Part shown: positions 1-8,298 of the stretch, piece by piece
How the letters are laid out: each line of letters opens with the position of its first letter
Numbering within the stretch: position 1 is the first letter of the stretch
NCBI GenBank assembly: GCA_002753615.1
Contig: PEAO01000029.1
Span: 1 to 34,034, forward strand
Length of the DNA stretch: 34,034 nucleotides
Direction: 5' to 3'
Origin: Magnetococcales bacterium DCbin2
Lineage (GTDB): Bacteria > Pseudomonadota > Magnetococcia > Magnetococcales > UBA8363
Translations under genes and position numbers: made by a program
The notes under the pieces: model-generated
The model's input: only the letters and a program-made list of their open reading frames with translations
Told to the model about the DNA's origin: nothing
The model's database searches: none

Positions 1-129
1 GCAATCCCCCAGACCCCTTTTTTCTTTTAATAATTTATTCTTTCCGAGGCATTTGGACGTGCCAATTTTAAATGTGATTGCCCTGGGGAGTCCATCCACG
101 CACGCCCCTCTGGGCACATCGGTTCCACG

Positions 130-161
130 AAAAAAGAACAGCCACATCCAAAGGGTGGCTG
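130..161 (-). terminator. Rho-independent terminator after the 90-residue gene
   Basis: Read on the minus strand there is a perfect 7-bp stem (CAGCCAC / GTGGCTG, bases 161-155 and 145-139) with a 9-base loop, followed directly by a T-rich run (bases 138-130). It lies about 45 bases past the stop codon of the small minus-strand gene at 207-479, the right place to end that transcript. Confidence 0.75.
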
Positions 162-206
162 TAAATTGCTCCGACTCGGCAGCCCTTCCCGTACTCCAGG
201 GTGGAA

Positions 207-479
207 TCAAGACTGTTCGGAACGCTGCCGGACCTCCTGAGCAGAATTCTCGCCAGCGGCACCGCCTTGAGACTTCTTCAGAGCGGTCACCGAAAGATCC
301 ACATAGACAGCCGTGTCATTTTTTCCATTCCGGGCCATCCGTTCGTTGGTTGTCTCCTGGCGTTCCATGGTTTGCGTTTCTTCTTTTTTATTAGCACCGG
401 TCGGATCACCGACGTTGCGATAAGCGGACAACATGGCCTGCAAGGAATCGCTGGCGGTGGCATCAACGGCAGTGGCCAT
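207..479 (-). CDS. Small hypothetical protein, 90 residues
   Basis: I do not recognise the family. The protein is hydrophilic, rich in Ala, Thr, Glu and Gln, with no signal peptide, membrane segment or cysteine. It has the motif-like stretch AVYVDLSVTALKK in the second half and a charged, probably disordered C-terminus. The gene is supported by a strong Shine-Dalgarno sequence (AAAGGGAG) a few bases before the ATG, a plausible -10 box upstream and a clean terminator downstream, so it looks like a monocistronic unit. Longer open frames on the opposite strand across the same bases lack such signals. It lies about 120 bases downstream of the CobC-like gene on the same strand. Function unknown. 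Confidence 0.6.
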   Translation of the reverse strand: MATAVDATASDSLQAMLSAYRNVGDPTGANKKEETQTMERQETTNERMARNGKNDTAVYVDLSVTALKKSQGGAAGENSAQEVRQRSEQS

Positions 480-527
480 GAAAGTCTCCCTTTAAAATGG
501 CACGTTAATCTACGATGTTTGACCTTG

Positions 528-556
528 AGTATATCGCATTTTTCCGAGGGAAAAAA
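528..556 (-). promoter_or_regulatory. Possible sigma-70 promoter for the 90-residue gene
   Basis: On the minus strand a good -10 box (TATACT, bases 533-528) lies about 50 bases before the ATG of the small gene. The matching -35 position, 17 bases upstream, is only a T-run; TTGTTT lies slightly too far away (20-base spacer). The call rests mainly on the -10 box. Confidence 0.3.
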
Positions 557-600
557 CAAGCATTTTGCAAATCATCAAGAAATTCTTTTTCTTAAAAAGT

Positions 601-1599
601 TCACCGCGAATGAGCCATATCGGGAGTAATGGAAGTCAGGACCGTGGACAAACGGTGCCATTGCGATTCGTCTCCAGGAAGTCCAAAACGTAACCCTCTA
701 GGGTGATCAAAGCGGCGCACCAAGACACCAGATCGCGCCATCCGTTCCCACCATGACATGGCGTCATGATTTGGAACCCATTGAAACAACGCCGTCTTTG
801 CCGCAACAATCAACCCATGTTCCCCCAATAAATGTGTCAGGCGTTGGGCTTTATGCGCCAGACTATTCCTGGTTTCGATATGCCAATGATGGTCAGTCAG
901 GGCCGCCGTGGCCACCCACCGGGCAGGACCAGCGACGTTCCATGGCCCCAGATATTCCTGGGCCGCTTCCAAAACGGTCCTGGAACCCAACAAAAATCCA
1001 ACCCGCGCCCCCGCCAATCCAAAAAATTTACCAATACTGCGCAAAACCAAGAGTCCCTCACCACCGGTATCGCCGGATAAACTTTCCCCAGCATCCGCGT
1101 CCATAAACGCTTCATCGACAACTAACCAACCACCGTGAGCCTGCAAACGCCGCCACCAGGAGAGCAGCGTCGCTTTTGGGATTAGCCTAGCGGTGGGATT
1201 GTTGGGGTTGACCACCACAAGGACGGACAATTGATCCAAAATGCTCAAGGAAACATCCTCCAGTTCCACCACATCAAACCCTTCCTTACGCCAAGCATGG
1301 GCATGTTCCGCATAGGTCGGTGCCACAATACCAACGGACCCCCCCCTCCGAAGCCGAGGGAGCGTTTGAATAATGGCTTGAGAACCTGCCGCCGGGAGTA
1401 GGTGACGACAGCCATAAAATAATTTGGCCGCGTCTTCCAAACCATCCTCATTTTCCGGGAGCCGGTTCCACACCAAAGCCGGGATTTCCGGCACACGCCA
1501 GCCCAAAGGATTGATCCCCGTGGATAAATCCAACCAGTTTTTCGGATCGACGCCCAATTCCCTGGCAACCTTGCGAACACTTCCTCCATGTTCCAACAC
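601..1599 (-). CDS. cobC: CobC/CobD-type PLP aminotransferase homologue (threonine-phosphate decarboxylase-like)
   Basis: A fold-type I PLP enzyme of the cobalamin CobC/CobD group. CobD makes (R)-1-amino-2-propanol phosphate from L-threonine phosphate for attachment to cobyric acid in late B12 synthesis. Seen: the family N-terminus HGG at residues 4-6, DLSTGINPLG at 24-33, NPNNPT at 131-136, DEAFMD at 162-167, and the PLP lysine K191 in SIGKFFGLAGARVG. I chose the GTG start at 1599 because an AAAGGA site precedes it and the 332-residue product matches the usual length. A longer reading to 1815 would run antisense through the start of the neighbouring cbiA gene. It is divergent from cbiA, leaving about 97 bases for both promoters. 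The PLP family is certain; decarboxylase activity is inferred from the cob neighbours. Confidence 0.88.
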   Translation of the reverse strand: MLEHGGSVRKVARELGVDPKNWLDLSTGINPLGWRVPEIPALVWNRLPENEDGLEDAAKLFYGCRHLLPAAGSQAIIQTLPRLRRGGSVGIVAPTYAEHAHAWRKEGFDVVELEDVSLSILDQLSVLVVVNPNNPTARLIPKATLLSWWRRLQAHGGWLVVDEAFMDADAGESLSGDTGGEGLLVLRSIGKFFGLAGARVGFLLGSRTVLEAAQEYLGPWNVAGPARWVATAALTDHHWHIETRNSLAHKAQRLTHLLGEHGLIVAAKTALFQWVPNHDAMSWWERMARSGVLVRRFDHPRGLRFGLPGDESQWHRLSTVLTSITPDMAHSR

Positions 1600-1696
1600 T
1601 GGTTTTTCCTTTACTCCGATGCATGATGATTCGTACCCTATAACCCGATGGTGACGCAAACACCGCCCACACCCTTCAAGAGAACCTAGCCTTTCC

Positions 1697-2992
1697 ATGC
1701 GTGTTTCACCAGGATTTATCATCGCCGCAACGCAATCCCGATCCGGGAAGACCACCATGACCATGGCCTTGATGGCACGCCTGGTCCGCGACCACCATGC
1801 CATCGCCCCCTTCAAGGCCGGCCCCGACTATCTGGATCCCGCCTGGCATCGGGAGATTGCCAAAAGGCCATCCTATAACCTGGATACCTTCATGGTCGGA
1901 CCCCACGCCTGTCGTTCCCTGTTCCATGAAAAACGGGGCGACGCCTTGGGAATCGTGGAAGGGGTCATGGGTCTGTACGATGGTAAAACCGGCGTCGGAG
2001 GGGTTGGATCAACCGCCGATCTGGCACGGGTTTTGGACTTGCCGGTGTTATTGGTTGTCAACGTCAGAGGGATGGCGGGATCCTTGATCCCATTGGTCAA
2101 AGGGTTTGTTGATGCGGCCGATGGCTTTGTCATTGCCGGTATTCTGGCCAATCAGGTCGGCAGCAAACACCATGCACAACGGCTGGCCGATTGGCTGCTG
2201 GATCACAACCTCCCCCCGTTGATCGGCTGGATGGGGCGGGAAGAAAGTCTCATCCTTCAGGAACGACACCTGGGGTTGACCCTTCCTGGGGAGACGATCC
2301 CCCCGGATTTCCACCGTCTGGCAGATGCCTTGAATCTGGACTGGCAACTTTTTTCCCAACGATTCAGCCCCACGCCAGCACAGGGTCCCGTTGAATCGAA
2401 CAAGATAGAGCCTCTCCTCTGTGGTAGAACCGTTGCGGTCGCGCAAGATGCCGCCTTTAACTTCATCTATCCGGCCAACGTGGAATGTCTCCAGCAAATG
2501 GGGGGCCATGTGATTTTTTTCTCTCCCCTTGCGGGAGACCCCCTGCCCGCTTCCTCTCATGCGGTTTGGCTTCCTGGCGGCTACCCGGAATTGTTCGCCG
2601 AACGACTTTCAACCAGCCCAACCCTCACCGACATCCGGGAGTTTGGTCTGCGCGGCGGGGTCATTCTCGCCGAATGCGGCGGTATGATGGCCCTGGGAAG
2701 TCAATTGGTGGATCACCACGGAACATCCTGGCCCATGGCGGGACTTCTCCCCATACGGACAACCATGACGCCACGGTTGGCCGGTCTGGGATATCGTGAA
2801 GAGGTCTCTGGGGTACGTGGCCATGAATTTCATCACTCGATCCGAGAACCGTGTTCACTTCCCCCCGCCTTTGTCATGGAGCGTGGTGATTTGGGACTGC
2901 GTTTGGGCAATGTACGCGCATCCTACGTCCATTGGTATTTTCCTTCAGCACCCAAAGTTATCGCGGATTGGCTGGGAGCATCGAAGACTTGA
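1697..2992 (+). CDS. cbiA: Cobyrinate a,c-diamide synthase (CobB/CbiA)
   Basis: An ATP- and glutamine-dependent enzyme that amidates the a and c side chains of (hydrogeno)cobyrinic acid, cytoplasmic, in the corrin ring pathway. The 431 residues show the two expected halves. The N-terminal dethiobiotin-synthetase-like ATPase has a P-loop (SRSGKTT, 14-20) and the KAGPDYLDP substrate motif at 40-48. The C-terminal class I glutamine amidotransferase domain has LPGGYPE (292-298), nucleophile C327 in AECGGMM, and a late GHEFHHS histidine motif. The length is slightly shorter than the usual 450-480 residues but all domains are present. No strong Shine-Dalgarno precedes the ATG at 1697. No cobalamin riboswitch is evident in the short gap upstream. 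cobM follows 54 bases later, so the two probably form an operon. CobB and CbiA (aerobic and anaerobic pathway names) cannot be told apart here. Confidence 0.93.
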   Translation: MRVSPGFIIAATQSRSGKTTMTMALMARLVRDHHAIAPFKAGPDYLDPAWHREIAKRPSYNLDTFMVGPHACRSLFHEKRGDALGIVEGVMGLYDGKTGVGGVGSTADLARVLDLPVLLVVNVRGMAGSLIPLVKGFVDAADGFVIAGILANQVGSKHHAQRLADWLLDHNLPPLIGWMGREESLILQERHLGLTLPGETIPPDFHRLADALNLDWQLFSQRFSPTPAQGPVESNKIEPLLCGRTVAVAQDAAFNFIYPANVECLQQMGGHVIFFSPLAGDPLPASSHAVWLPGGYPELFAERLSTSPTLTDIREFGLRGGVILAECGGMMALGSQLVDHHGTSWPMAGLLPIRTTMTPRLAGLGYREEVSGVRGHEFHHSIREPCSLPPAFVMERGDLGLRLGNVRASYVHWYFPSAPKVIADWLGASKT

Positions 2993-3046
2993 TCTCCCTG
3001 AAATACACCCCCTAAATCACCAACAATGCCACAAGGAGATTTGCAT

Positions 3047-3832
3047 ATGGGTAAACTTTGGATCGTCGGTGCCGGACCGGGGGCCGTAGACCTGATCACG
3101 GTTCGCGGACGGGAGATCATCGCCCGGGCCGATGCCATCCTCTATGCCGGGTCCTTGGTGAGTACCGAGCATCTGACCTTTGCCCCCCCCAACTGCGAAA
3201 TCGCCGATTCCAGCGGTATGACCTTGGAGGAGATGTTACAATGGCTCGGCGAACGGATCCGCCGTTTGGAGATTGTGGTCCGATTGCAAACCGGGGATCC
3301 CTCTCTGTATGGTGCCTTGACCGAATTGACGACCCCGATGCGCCAACAAGGAGTGGTGATAGAGGTCATCCCAGGGGTATCTTCGGCGTTTGCCTCGGCG
3401 GCCACAGCCATCGAAAGCCTAACCCTGCCCGAAGTGACCCAAACCGTCATCCTGACCCGGACGGAGGGACGCACCCCTATGCCCGAGCGGGAACAATTGC
3501 GTCACCTGGCAGCCCATGGGGCCACCCTGTGCATTTTTCTATCGGCAACATTGCTCGGTAAGGTGACCCAAGAACTGTATCAGGCGGGATGGTCCGAAGA
3601 TCAGCCGGTGTTGGTTGTCCACAAAGCCAGTTGGCCCGGTGAGGAAAAAATCATTCGCGGTCGTTTGGCCGATATTGCGCAACAATGCAAAGAGGCAGGA
3701 ATCGGTAGTCAGGCCATGATCATCACCGGCCCCTCACTGGAGGCGTCCCAGCGGATGAACAATCCTGTTTCGCGTCTTTATGCCCCGGAGTTTTCCCACC
3801 AATTCAGAAAATCCGGTCCATCTTCACCGTAG
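3047..3832 (+). CDS. cobM: Precorrin-4 C11-methyltransferase (CobM/CbiF)
   Basis: An SAM-dependent methyltransferase of the uroporphyrinogen/precorrin (tetrapyrrole methylase) family that methylates C11 of precorrin-4 or cobalt-precorrin-4. Seen in 261 residues: VGAGPG at 7-12 at the very N-terminus, the YAGSLV segment at 33-38, GDPSLYG at 83-89 and IPGVSS at 108-113, all hallmark positions. The start is the ATG at 3047 rather than one 7 codons upstream, because AAGGAG lies 8 bases before it and the family begins just ahead of VGAGPG. It follows cbiA on the same strand. The gene is convergent with the restriction endonuclease gene, and no obvious terminator hairpin is visible in the 53 bases between them. 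Only part of the B12 pathway is in the window, so the other genes must lie elsewhere. Confidence 0.93.
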   Translation: MGKLWIVGAGPGAVDLITVRGREIIARADAILYAGSLVSTEHLTFAPPNCEIADSSGMTLEEMLQWLGERIRRLEIVVRLQTGDPSLYGALTELTTPMRQQGVVIEVIPGVSSAFASAATAIESLTLPEVTQTVILTRTEGRTPMPEREQLRHLAAHGATLCIFLSATLLGKVTQELYQAGWSEDQPVLVVHKASWPGEEKIIRGRLADIAQQCKEAGIGSQAMIITGPSLEASQRMNNPVSRLYAPEFSHQFRKSGPSSP

Positions 3833-3885
3833 AATCGGTATTCCAATCTGCGCGTATAGAGAACCATTACCAGCGTTCAGTCTCG

Positions 3886-4827
3886 CTATTTCCCATAGGG
3901 ACCAAGAAACCGCTTGCCGTTGAAGTGTATGAGGTGGCTTGGATTGTCGGCCACCCACACCTCAGTTTCCCATGCAATATCTGTCAGAAATCGCGCCATC
4001 AGGGAGCGATTGGGAAAGGCAGTTACAAAAATTGGCCCGGCCCTTGATGTGGCGAAGATGTGAAGAAGTTCGGCGTGACGTTTTCCATCCACAGGCCCAA
4101 CGCTGGTCACAGATTCGACAAGAATAAGCCAGTCCCGTTTTTCATCGTGCATGACGACATCCGGCATTTTGCCGCGCTCATGAATGACAACACCAAGCCT
4201 TGCAAGATGATCCTCGTCGAAAACAACACCCTTATTACCTGTGTCTCCGACATAGACAAGACGTGCCCCAGGAACAAAACGGGGTGCAAACTGCTCGATA
4301 ACATCCCTGATCAGTTCGCTATGAGATCCAGGTGACAACCTCAGTGTCTCACCGCTGGGAAGGATACATGGCACCCTATTCATCTCCCGTTCCCATTTGT
4401 ATTTCTCTGCCAGAGTAACCGATTTCGCTAAATAGGTGGCAATGGCATTGTCCCATACAGCAGTCCCATAACTTTCCAGCATGATCTTGACGTCTGGAGC
4501 AATCTGATAACACCACTTTGGACTGTTCGGAGCACGACCGGGTTCGTCAGGATTTTGGAGAGCAAGACCACCCGCCACAAATTGGTGCATGGTTTCCTTG
4601 CGGAAAGACTCACGCGAATTCTCAGCATAAGGCTTTCCGTAATCGTTGCGACAAAAATCCAAAATGGCTCGAATACCGAGTTTCGGATTAGAAAATTTTT
4701 GCCATGAACCATCCTCGCGAAGTTGGACCAAAGCGAGCAGCGAAAGGGCCGACCGCTCGTTCTGTTGTCCCCTTGGAAACCCAAGGGCAACGATAATTTC
4801 CATGGCTTCATCTATTTTACTTGGCAC
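3886..4827 (-). CDS. Type II restriction endonuclease, BsuBI/PstI family
   Basis: The 313-residue protein matches the BsuBI/PstI endonuclease family, whose characterised members cut CTGCAG. The N-terminal half (about 1-150) is helical and typical of the family. The C-terminal catalytic domain shows MPDVVMHD (D223), then ILVESVTSVGPV (E238) followed by KRHAEL, the acidic metal-binding arrangement of the family. It starts with GTG at 4827, 11 bases inside the end of the methyltransferase gene, with GGAGGA about 8 bases before the start. The endonuclease is therefore made only after methyltransferase translation, a sensible order for self-protection. CTGCAG specificity is inferred from the family and not proven. 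Confidence 0.9.
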   Translation of the reverse strand: MPSKIDEAMEIIVALGFPRGQQNERSALSLLALVQLREDGSWQKFSNPKLGIRAILDFCRNDYGKPYAENSRESFRKETMHQFVAGGLALQNPDEPGRAPNSPKWCYQIAPDVKIMLESYGTAVWDNAIATYLAKSVTLAEKYKWEREMNRVPCILPSGETLRLSPGSHSELIRDVIEQFAPRFVPGARLVYVGDTGNKGVVFDEDHLARLGVVIHERGKMPDVVMHDEKRDWLILVESVTSVGPVDGKRHAELLHIFATSRAGPIFVTAFPNRSLMARFLTDIAWETEVWVADNPSHLIHFNGKRFLGPYGK

Positions 4828-6295
4828 GAACTGTTTCCTCCACCATGTAATCTATTTCCTCCTGGGAGGGGAAAACCATACCAACACGCTTACCCCATTT
4901 CACCAGGATATCCCTATCGGGATAACGAAGCACCCGTAAGTCTCCCGCATTAACCTGGGTGTGTCCGTTGAAACGTCGCAACCACTTATCCGCCAATGTC
5001 GATCCGAGGTAAACCGCAAGACCCTGGGCAACCTCTGGTCGCAGCCCCCTCTTTCCTTCGTGAAGGACATTCAAGTGGTTCTCGAAACCGACCTTACCAC
5101 CGGGACATGCTACGCGATTGGGATCAAACAAAGCCGGAACAATCCGGCGTTTTTCCTCCTTCGAGGATAGCCTACGAGTCACGACATAATGTCCTGCTGG
5201 CAACAACCATTTGGCTGTTTCGGCGTTATCCTCAATGGCGTTGGCTTTTTTAGATCCTACTTTAGGGTGTTCCACAAATCCTCTGGAAAAGTGAAGCGGA
5301 TAGACAAGAGGAACACAACCCATACCAACAAACCTCCGTAAATGGCTTTTCAGCCTGAAATCGACAATCGGACCCGTGGCTACACCAACGCCAAGATCCG
5401 CCAGCGTGTTTGTAAAGGCCGCCATTTGCGGCCTCATATCCTCGCTACTTCCGTCGGTTACAAGATGGAAAATCGATTCGGCGTCTCCAGGCATAACGAC
5501 CTCGGAAAAGTCCGTCGCCCACTTCCTGACATCAGAAAACGATGCATCGATACTCGTCGAGATCATCACCGAAGATTGGATAGCACCCTTGATGATGTGA
5601 AAAATAACCGTTTCCTGTAACACATCATCGCCCCGAAAGGCTTGGTCTCTCGTATCGAATACATGAACTCGGCATAATGCAGCGTGTTTGAGCAAAAGTT
5701 GACGAAAATGCCTAAAATAAGGACCGTTGCAAAAACTACGCGGAGTAATGGCCAGCATTTCCCCGCCGTTTTCCAATAAAAGAAGGGAGAGTGCCACAAA
5801 AGCTGAATAAAGATTTCCGGTCTCAATGCCTACCATCCGCAAAAACTGCCTGTGGGCAGAGGCCGAATGAATTTTCTTATAGGGTGGATTGAGGATTGCG
5901 TGCGTAAACCCTGAAACCTTACCGCTCAAGACAAAACGGCTTGCAGCATCAATAAAATCTCCATGTTCGATTCTGTGGTCGAACTGGACCCCATGATATC
6001 GGCTCAAAGCTGCGATATCGCCAAGCCTTTCCGCCAGAGACTGGAGCATTCCAGCGTCAATCTCCCAGGCCGTTGCCCGGATCGATGCAGCACCATCCTG
6101 GATGGACTTCATGGCAAATGCCGACGTTAAAGATCCAGTCCCAGCACCCGCATCCAGCAGGCTTACGTCACGTCCTGCGGTACTAGAAAACATGGATGCC
6201 ATAAAATCGGCAATGCCAAGCGGTGTCATAAACTGGCCGAGTTCAGACTTTTTCTCAGCAGTGTATGTCATGATTCGGCGTGAATCCAACTTCAT
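4817..6295 (-). CDS. Adenine-specific DNA methyltransferase of the PstI/Eco57I type
   Basis: The SAM-dependent N6-adenine methyltransferase partner of the adjacent endonuclease, protecting host sites from cutting. In 492 residues: SELGQFMTP near the N-terminus (17-25), motif I LLDAGAGTGSL (46-56), and the catalytic motif IV NPPY (136-139). The target-recognition region lies in the second half. The start at 6295 is favoured because its ATG overlaps the hypB stop (ATGA). A second ATG at 6271 (MTYTAEKK) is also possible, and neither has a convincing Shine-Dalgarno. Lying directly behind hypB with a 4-base overlap is odd for a restriction-modification pair and suggests insertion into a hyp operon. 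Confidence 0.9.
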   Translation of the reverse strand: MKLDSRRIMTYTAEKKSELGQFMTPLGIADFMASMFSSTAGRDVSLLDAGAGTGSLTSAFAMKSIQDGAASIRATAWEIDAGMLQSLAERLGDIAALSRYHGVQFDHRIEHGDFIDAASRFVLSGKVSGFTHAILNPPYKKIHSASAHRQFLRMVGIETGNLYSAFVALSLLLLENGGEMLAITPRSFCNGPYFRHFRQLLLKHAALCRVHVFDTRDQAFRGDDVLQETVIFHIIKGAIQSSVMISTSIDASFSDVRKWATDFSEVVMPGDAESIFHLVTDGSSEDMRPQMAAFTNTLADLGVGVATGPIVDFRLKSHLRRFVGMGCVPLVYPLHFSRGFVEHPKVGSKKANAIEDNAETAKWLLPAGHYVVTRRLSSKEEKRRIVPALFDPNRVACPGGKVGFENHLNVLHEGKRGLRPEVAQGLAVYLGSTLADKWLRRFNGHTQVNAGDLRVLRYPDRDILVKWGKRVGMVFPSQEEIDYMVEETVRAK

Positions 6296-7038
6296 GGATG
6301 GTGGTGGTCGTGAGGTAGGTTGGTTTGGGAACAGGATTTGCGGAAAGCTTGGTAGCGTTGTTCCAACCAGTGTAACCAATCATCCATTCCTTGACCGCTC
6401 CGAACAGAAATGGGAATGATAGGGGCGCGGTTGGCCAATTTGCGTAAACAGTTTTCCGCCCGATCCACCTTAAAATCATCCAAATAGGGCAACAGATCCG
6501 TTTTTGAAACCAGCAGCAGGTCCGCCACACGAAACATGACCGGGTATTTGGCCGGTTTATCATCCCCTTCCGTGACCGAAAGCAGGATGACGTTGGCCTC
6601 TTGTCCCAGGTCATACACAGCGGGACATACCAAATTACCGATGTTTTCGATAAACAAAATATCGATGGTGTCAAGATTGAGTTGATGCATGGCGGTGTGA
6701 ATCAGAGAGGCGTCCAGATGACAGGCTGAGCCGGTATTGATCTGGATTGCGGGAATCCCTTTGGCCCGAATCCGTTGCGCATCATTCTCCGTCTCCAAGT
6801 CCCCTTCGATGACGCCCAACCGATATTTCTTTCCCAAAGTATCGATGACAGCCTCAAGAAGTGCCGTCTTTCCCGCTCCCGGAGAAGACATCAGGTTGAC
6901 AGCCAATACCCCGTGAGAGCCAAGGTGCAAACGATTATGCGCCGCAGCACGATCATTGGCGGCAAACACCGCCGAAAGGACTTCCACAGTCTGGGTATTC
7001 GCCGATAATGCCGGGGTACAACCACAAGTTTCACACAT
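6292..7038 (-). CDS. hypB: Hydrogenase nickel-incorporation GTPase HypB
   Basis: HypB is a SIMIBI GTPase that works with HypA to load nickel into [NiFe] hydrogenase large subunits in the cytoplasm. Seen in 248 residues: the N-terminal CETCGC metal-binding motif right at the start, the P-loop SSPGAGKT (51-58), EGDLETENDA, the GSACHLD metal/dimer motif, the IENIGNLVCPA segment and SKTDLL (guanine specificity). The start is ATG 7038 with AGAGG just upstream. A TTG 27 bases earlier overlaps the hypA stop but is less likely, since the family begins at the MCxxCGC motif. Odd point: a short histidine cluster (HDHHH) ends the protein, whereas histidine-rich stretches in HypB are usually N-terminal. 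No hydrogenase structural genes are in the window. Confidence 0.95.
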   Translation of the reverse strand: MCETCGCTPALSANTQTVEVLSAVFAANDRAAAHNRLHLGSHGVLAVNLMSSPGAGKTALLEAVIDTLGKKYRLGVIEGDLETENDAQRIRAKGIPAIQINTGSACHLDASLIHTAMHQLNLDTIDILFIENIGNLVCPAVYDLGQEANVILLSVTEGDDKPAKYPVMFRVADLLLVSKTDLLPYLDDFKVDRAENCLRKLANRAPIIPISVRSGQGMDDWLHWLEQRYQAFRKSCSQTNLPHDHHHP

Positions 7039-7061
7039 GAACGGCCTCTTTGTATCAAGAT

Positions 7062-7409
7062 TCAAGGAAAATCAAGTTGGAGACGGGCCAAAATCAGCGC
7101 ATCACCCCCGACGGCCTCGGTCGCCAACGAAGCGCAATGGGGACAAGTCCAATCATTGGCGGGTACCTCGTTGTCATGGAGACAGTCCCGGCAATGAATC
7201 GACAAGGGACGATCCTCAATGGTCAACACCGCCTCAGCGGCCACCGTATCTTTTTTACATAATTCAACCGCGTGATGCAATAATGTTGAGTCAACCCCGG
7301 AAAGTGGGCCGTTAACCAGCAGAATACCAACGATCTTCCCCCCTGGGTGCTGATTAGCAAGATGAGTGAGTTGGCCCAAAAGTGCCTGACATACGGAGAA
7401 TTCATGCAT
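7062..7409 (-). CDS. hypA: Hydrogenase maturation nickel metallochaperone HypA
   Basis: A small nickel and zinc protein that delivers Ni to hydrogenase precursors together with HypB. Seen in 115 residues: the N-terminal MHE nickel site (M1-H2-E3) and the structural zinc site, two CxxC pairs (C73/C76 and C89/C92) twelve residues apart, as in the family. I placed the start at ATG 7409 because the nickel site needs MHE at the N-terminus. An upstream ATG at 7457 would add 16 hydrophobic residues that do not belong to the family. GAGGG lies about 10 bases before the chosen ATG. It is followed by hypB with a 23-base gap, so one operon. Confidence 0.95.
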   Translation of the reverse strand: MHEFSVCQALLGQLTHLANQHPGGKIVGILLVNGPLSGVDSTLLHHAVELCKKDTVAAEAVLTIEDRPLSIHCRDCLHDNEVPANDWTCPHCASLATEAVGGDALILARLQLDFP

Positions 7410-7478
7410 GACGATGGCACCCTCATTCAGGTGAAAGATAACCAGAAAGATGAACATGCAATAGATGTTACTGTGTTT

Positions 7479-8195
7479 TCACATATTCCGGTCACCCATG
7501 GGAATTATTTCAGGCCCACCAGAATCTTTTTTGTAACGGTTTCGATGCTCACTAACCACCACATTCACCGTAGGAATAATGATTTCGGCATTGGGAGGGG
7601 GATCACCATAAATCCAGATTTCCTGACTCATCAAAAACGTAAATTTATCGTAATGACCCGTCGGTGGGCCTTCCGGTGGATCCTGTTTGGCCATCCGCCG
7701 TGCATAGATACGCACAAAATCACTCCGGGGATGAAAACCAATGGCAACATCATCACCCTGAATCTGAACAATCTTGTAGCAGGTATCCTTCACCCGATGG
7801 TCGATGATAACTTGAATCAATTCATCGTACTGAAGTAGAAGGTTCGACCGTTCCAGTTCCTTGCGTAAGTGTCTGCATAAACGCCGAATATCCTGTAGTG
7901 GGGAATATTTTCTACGACTGTTGCCATGGTGGCAGGAGCAGGTGAGACGATAGAGATTGACCTTGTGTTCCTTTTGGTTTTTCCTTCGACTGGGTATCCG
8001 TCTGGGATGATCGAAGCTTTTCTCAAACCTTGGCAAAATGATGGAGGGGCAGTACGATAAGGAAAGCTTGGCTTTCCACGACTTCCATAAAGGTACCAGG
8101 ATAAACCGGATAACCGCCCATAAGCCTGTTAGAACCAGTACCCAATCCATAAGCAGGTTTCCGGTCGAGGGTGAGAGGCTGACTTCTTCCCACAT
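7479..8195 (-). CDS. Membrane-anchored protein with SWIM-like zinc-finger pattern
   Basis: Not assignable to a named family. The 238 residues have one hydrophobic segment near the N-terminus (about 16-37), a basic stretch (about 57-78), then a C-x-C-x(18)-C-x-H pattern (C86, C88, C107, H109) that fits the SWIM zinc-finger consensus CxCx(n)CxH. The finger's second half reads DIRRLCRHL. The rest (115-238) is soluble, with probable beta strands (CYKIVQIQGDDVAIGF) and a charged tail. SWIM fingers are known to bind DNA or protein; attachment to a single membrane helix is unusual. It lies 69 bases upstream of hypA on the same strand, so co-transcription is possible. The start ATG at 8195 has only a weak Shine-Dalgarno; M16 is a possible alternative. 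Confidence 0.6.
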   Translation of the reverse strand: MWEEVSLSPSTGNLLMDWVLVLTGLWAVIRFILVPLWKSWKAKLSLSYCPSIILPRFEKSFDHPRRIPSRRKNQKEHKVNLYRLTCSCHHGNSRRKYSPLQDIRRLCRHLRKELERSNLLLQYDELIQVIIDHRVKDTCYKIVQIQGDDVAIGFHPRSDFVRIYARRMAKQDPPEGPPTGHYDKFTFLMSQEIWIYGDPPPNAEIIIPTVNVVVSEHRNRYKKDSGGPEIIPMGDRNM

Positions 8196-8205
8196 GATTT
8201 TTCCG

Positions 8206-8235
8206 TTTCATTGGGCTAGGGTTGTTCGCTATAAC
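8206..8235 (+). promoter_or_regulatory. Possible promoter for the LolA-like gene
   Basis: In the 103-base gap between two divergent genes a TATAAC box (8230-8235) is preceded at an 18-base spacing by TTTCAT (8206-8211). This is a weak sigma-70-like match. The position, about 60 bases before the ATG at 8299, is reasonable. Confidence 0.25.
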
Positions 8236-8298
8236 ACAAACAGGTCGCTGTATGGGTGCCGTGGGGAGTCCAACACGTCAAAGCAAGGATAGATTGTC

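Noticed and set aside
53-629. Plus-strand open frames across the small minus-strand gene
   Set aside because: No ribosome sites and low-complexity shadow translations; the minus-strand gene has start and stop signals.
1600-1696. Cobalamin riboswitch between cobC-like and cbiA genes
   Set aside because: The gap is under 100 bases and no B12-box-like segment was seen; cobalamin riboswitches are about 200 bases.
1600-1815. N-terminal extension of the CobC-like protein to an ATG at 1815 or 1698
   Set aside because: It would run antisense through the start of cbiA, shows no similarity to the family, and the GTG at 1599 has a ribosome site and gives the normal length.
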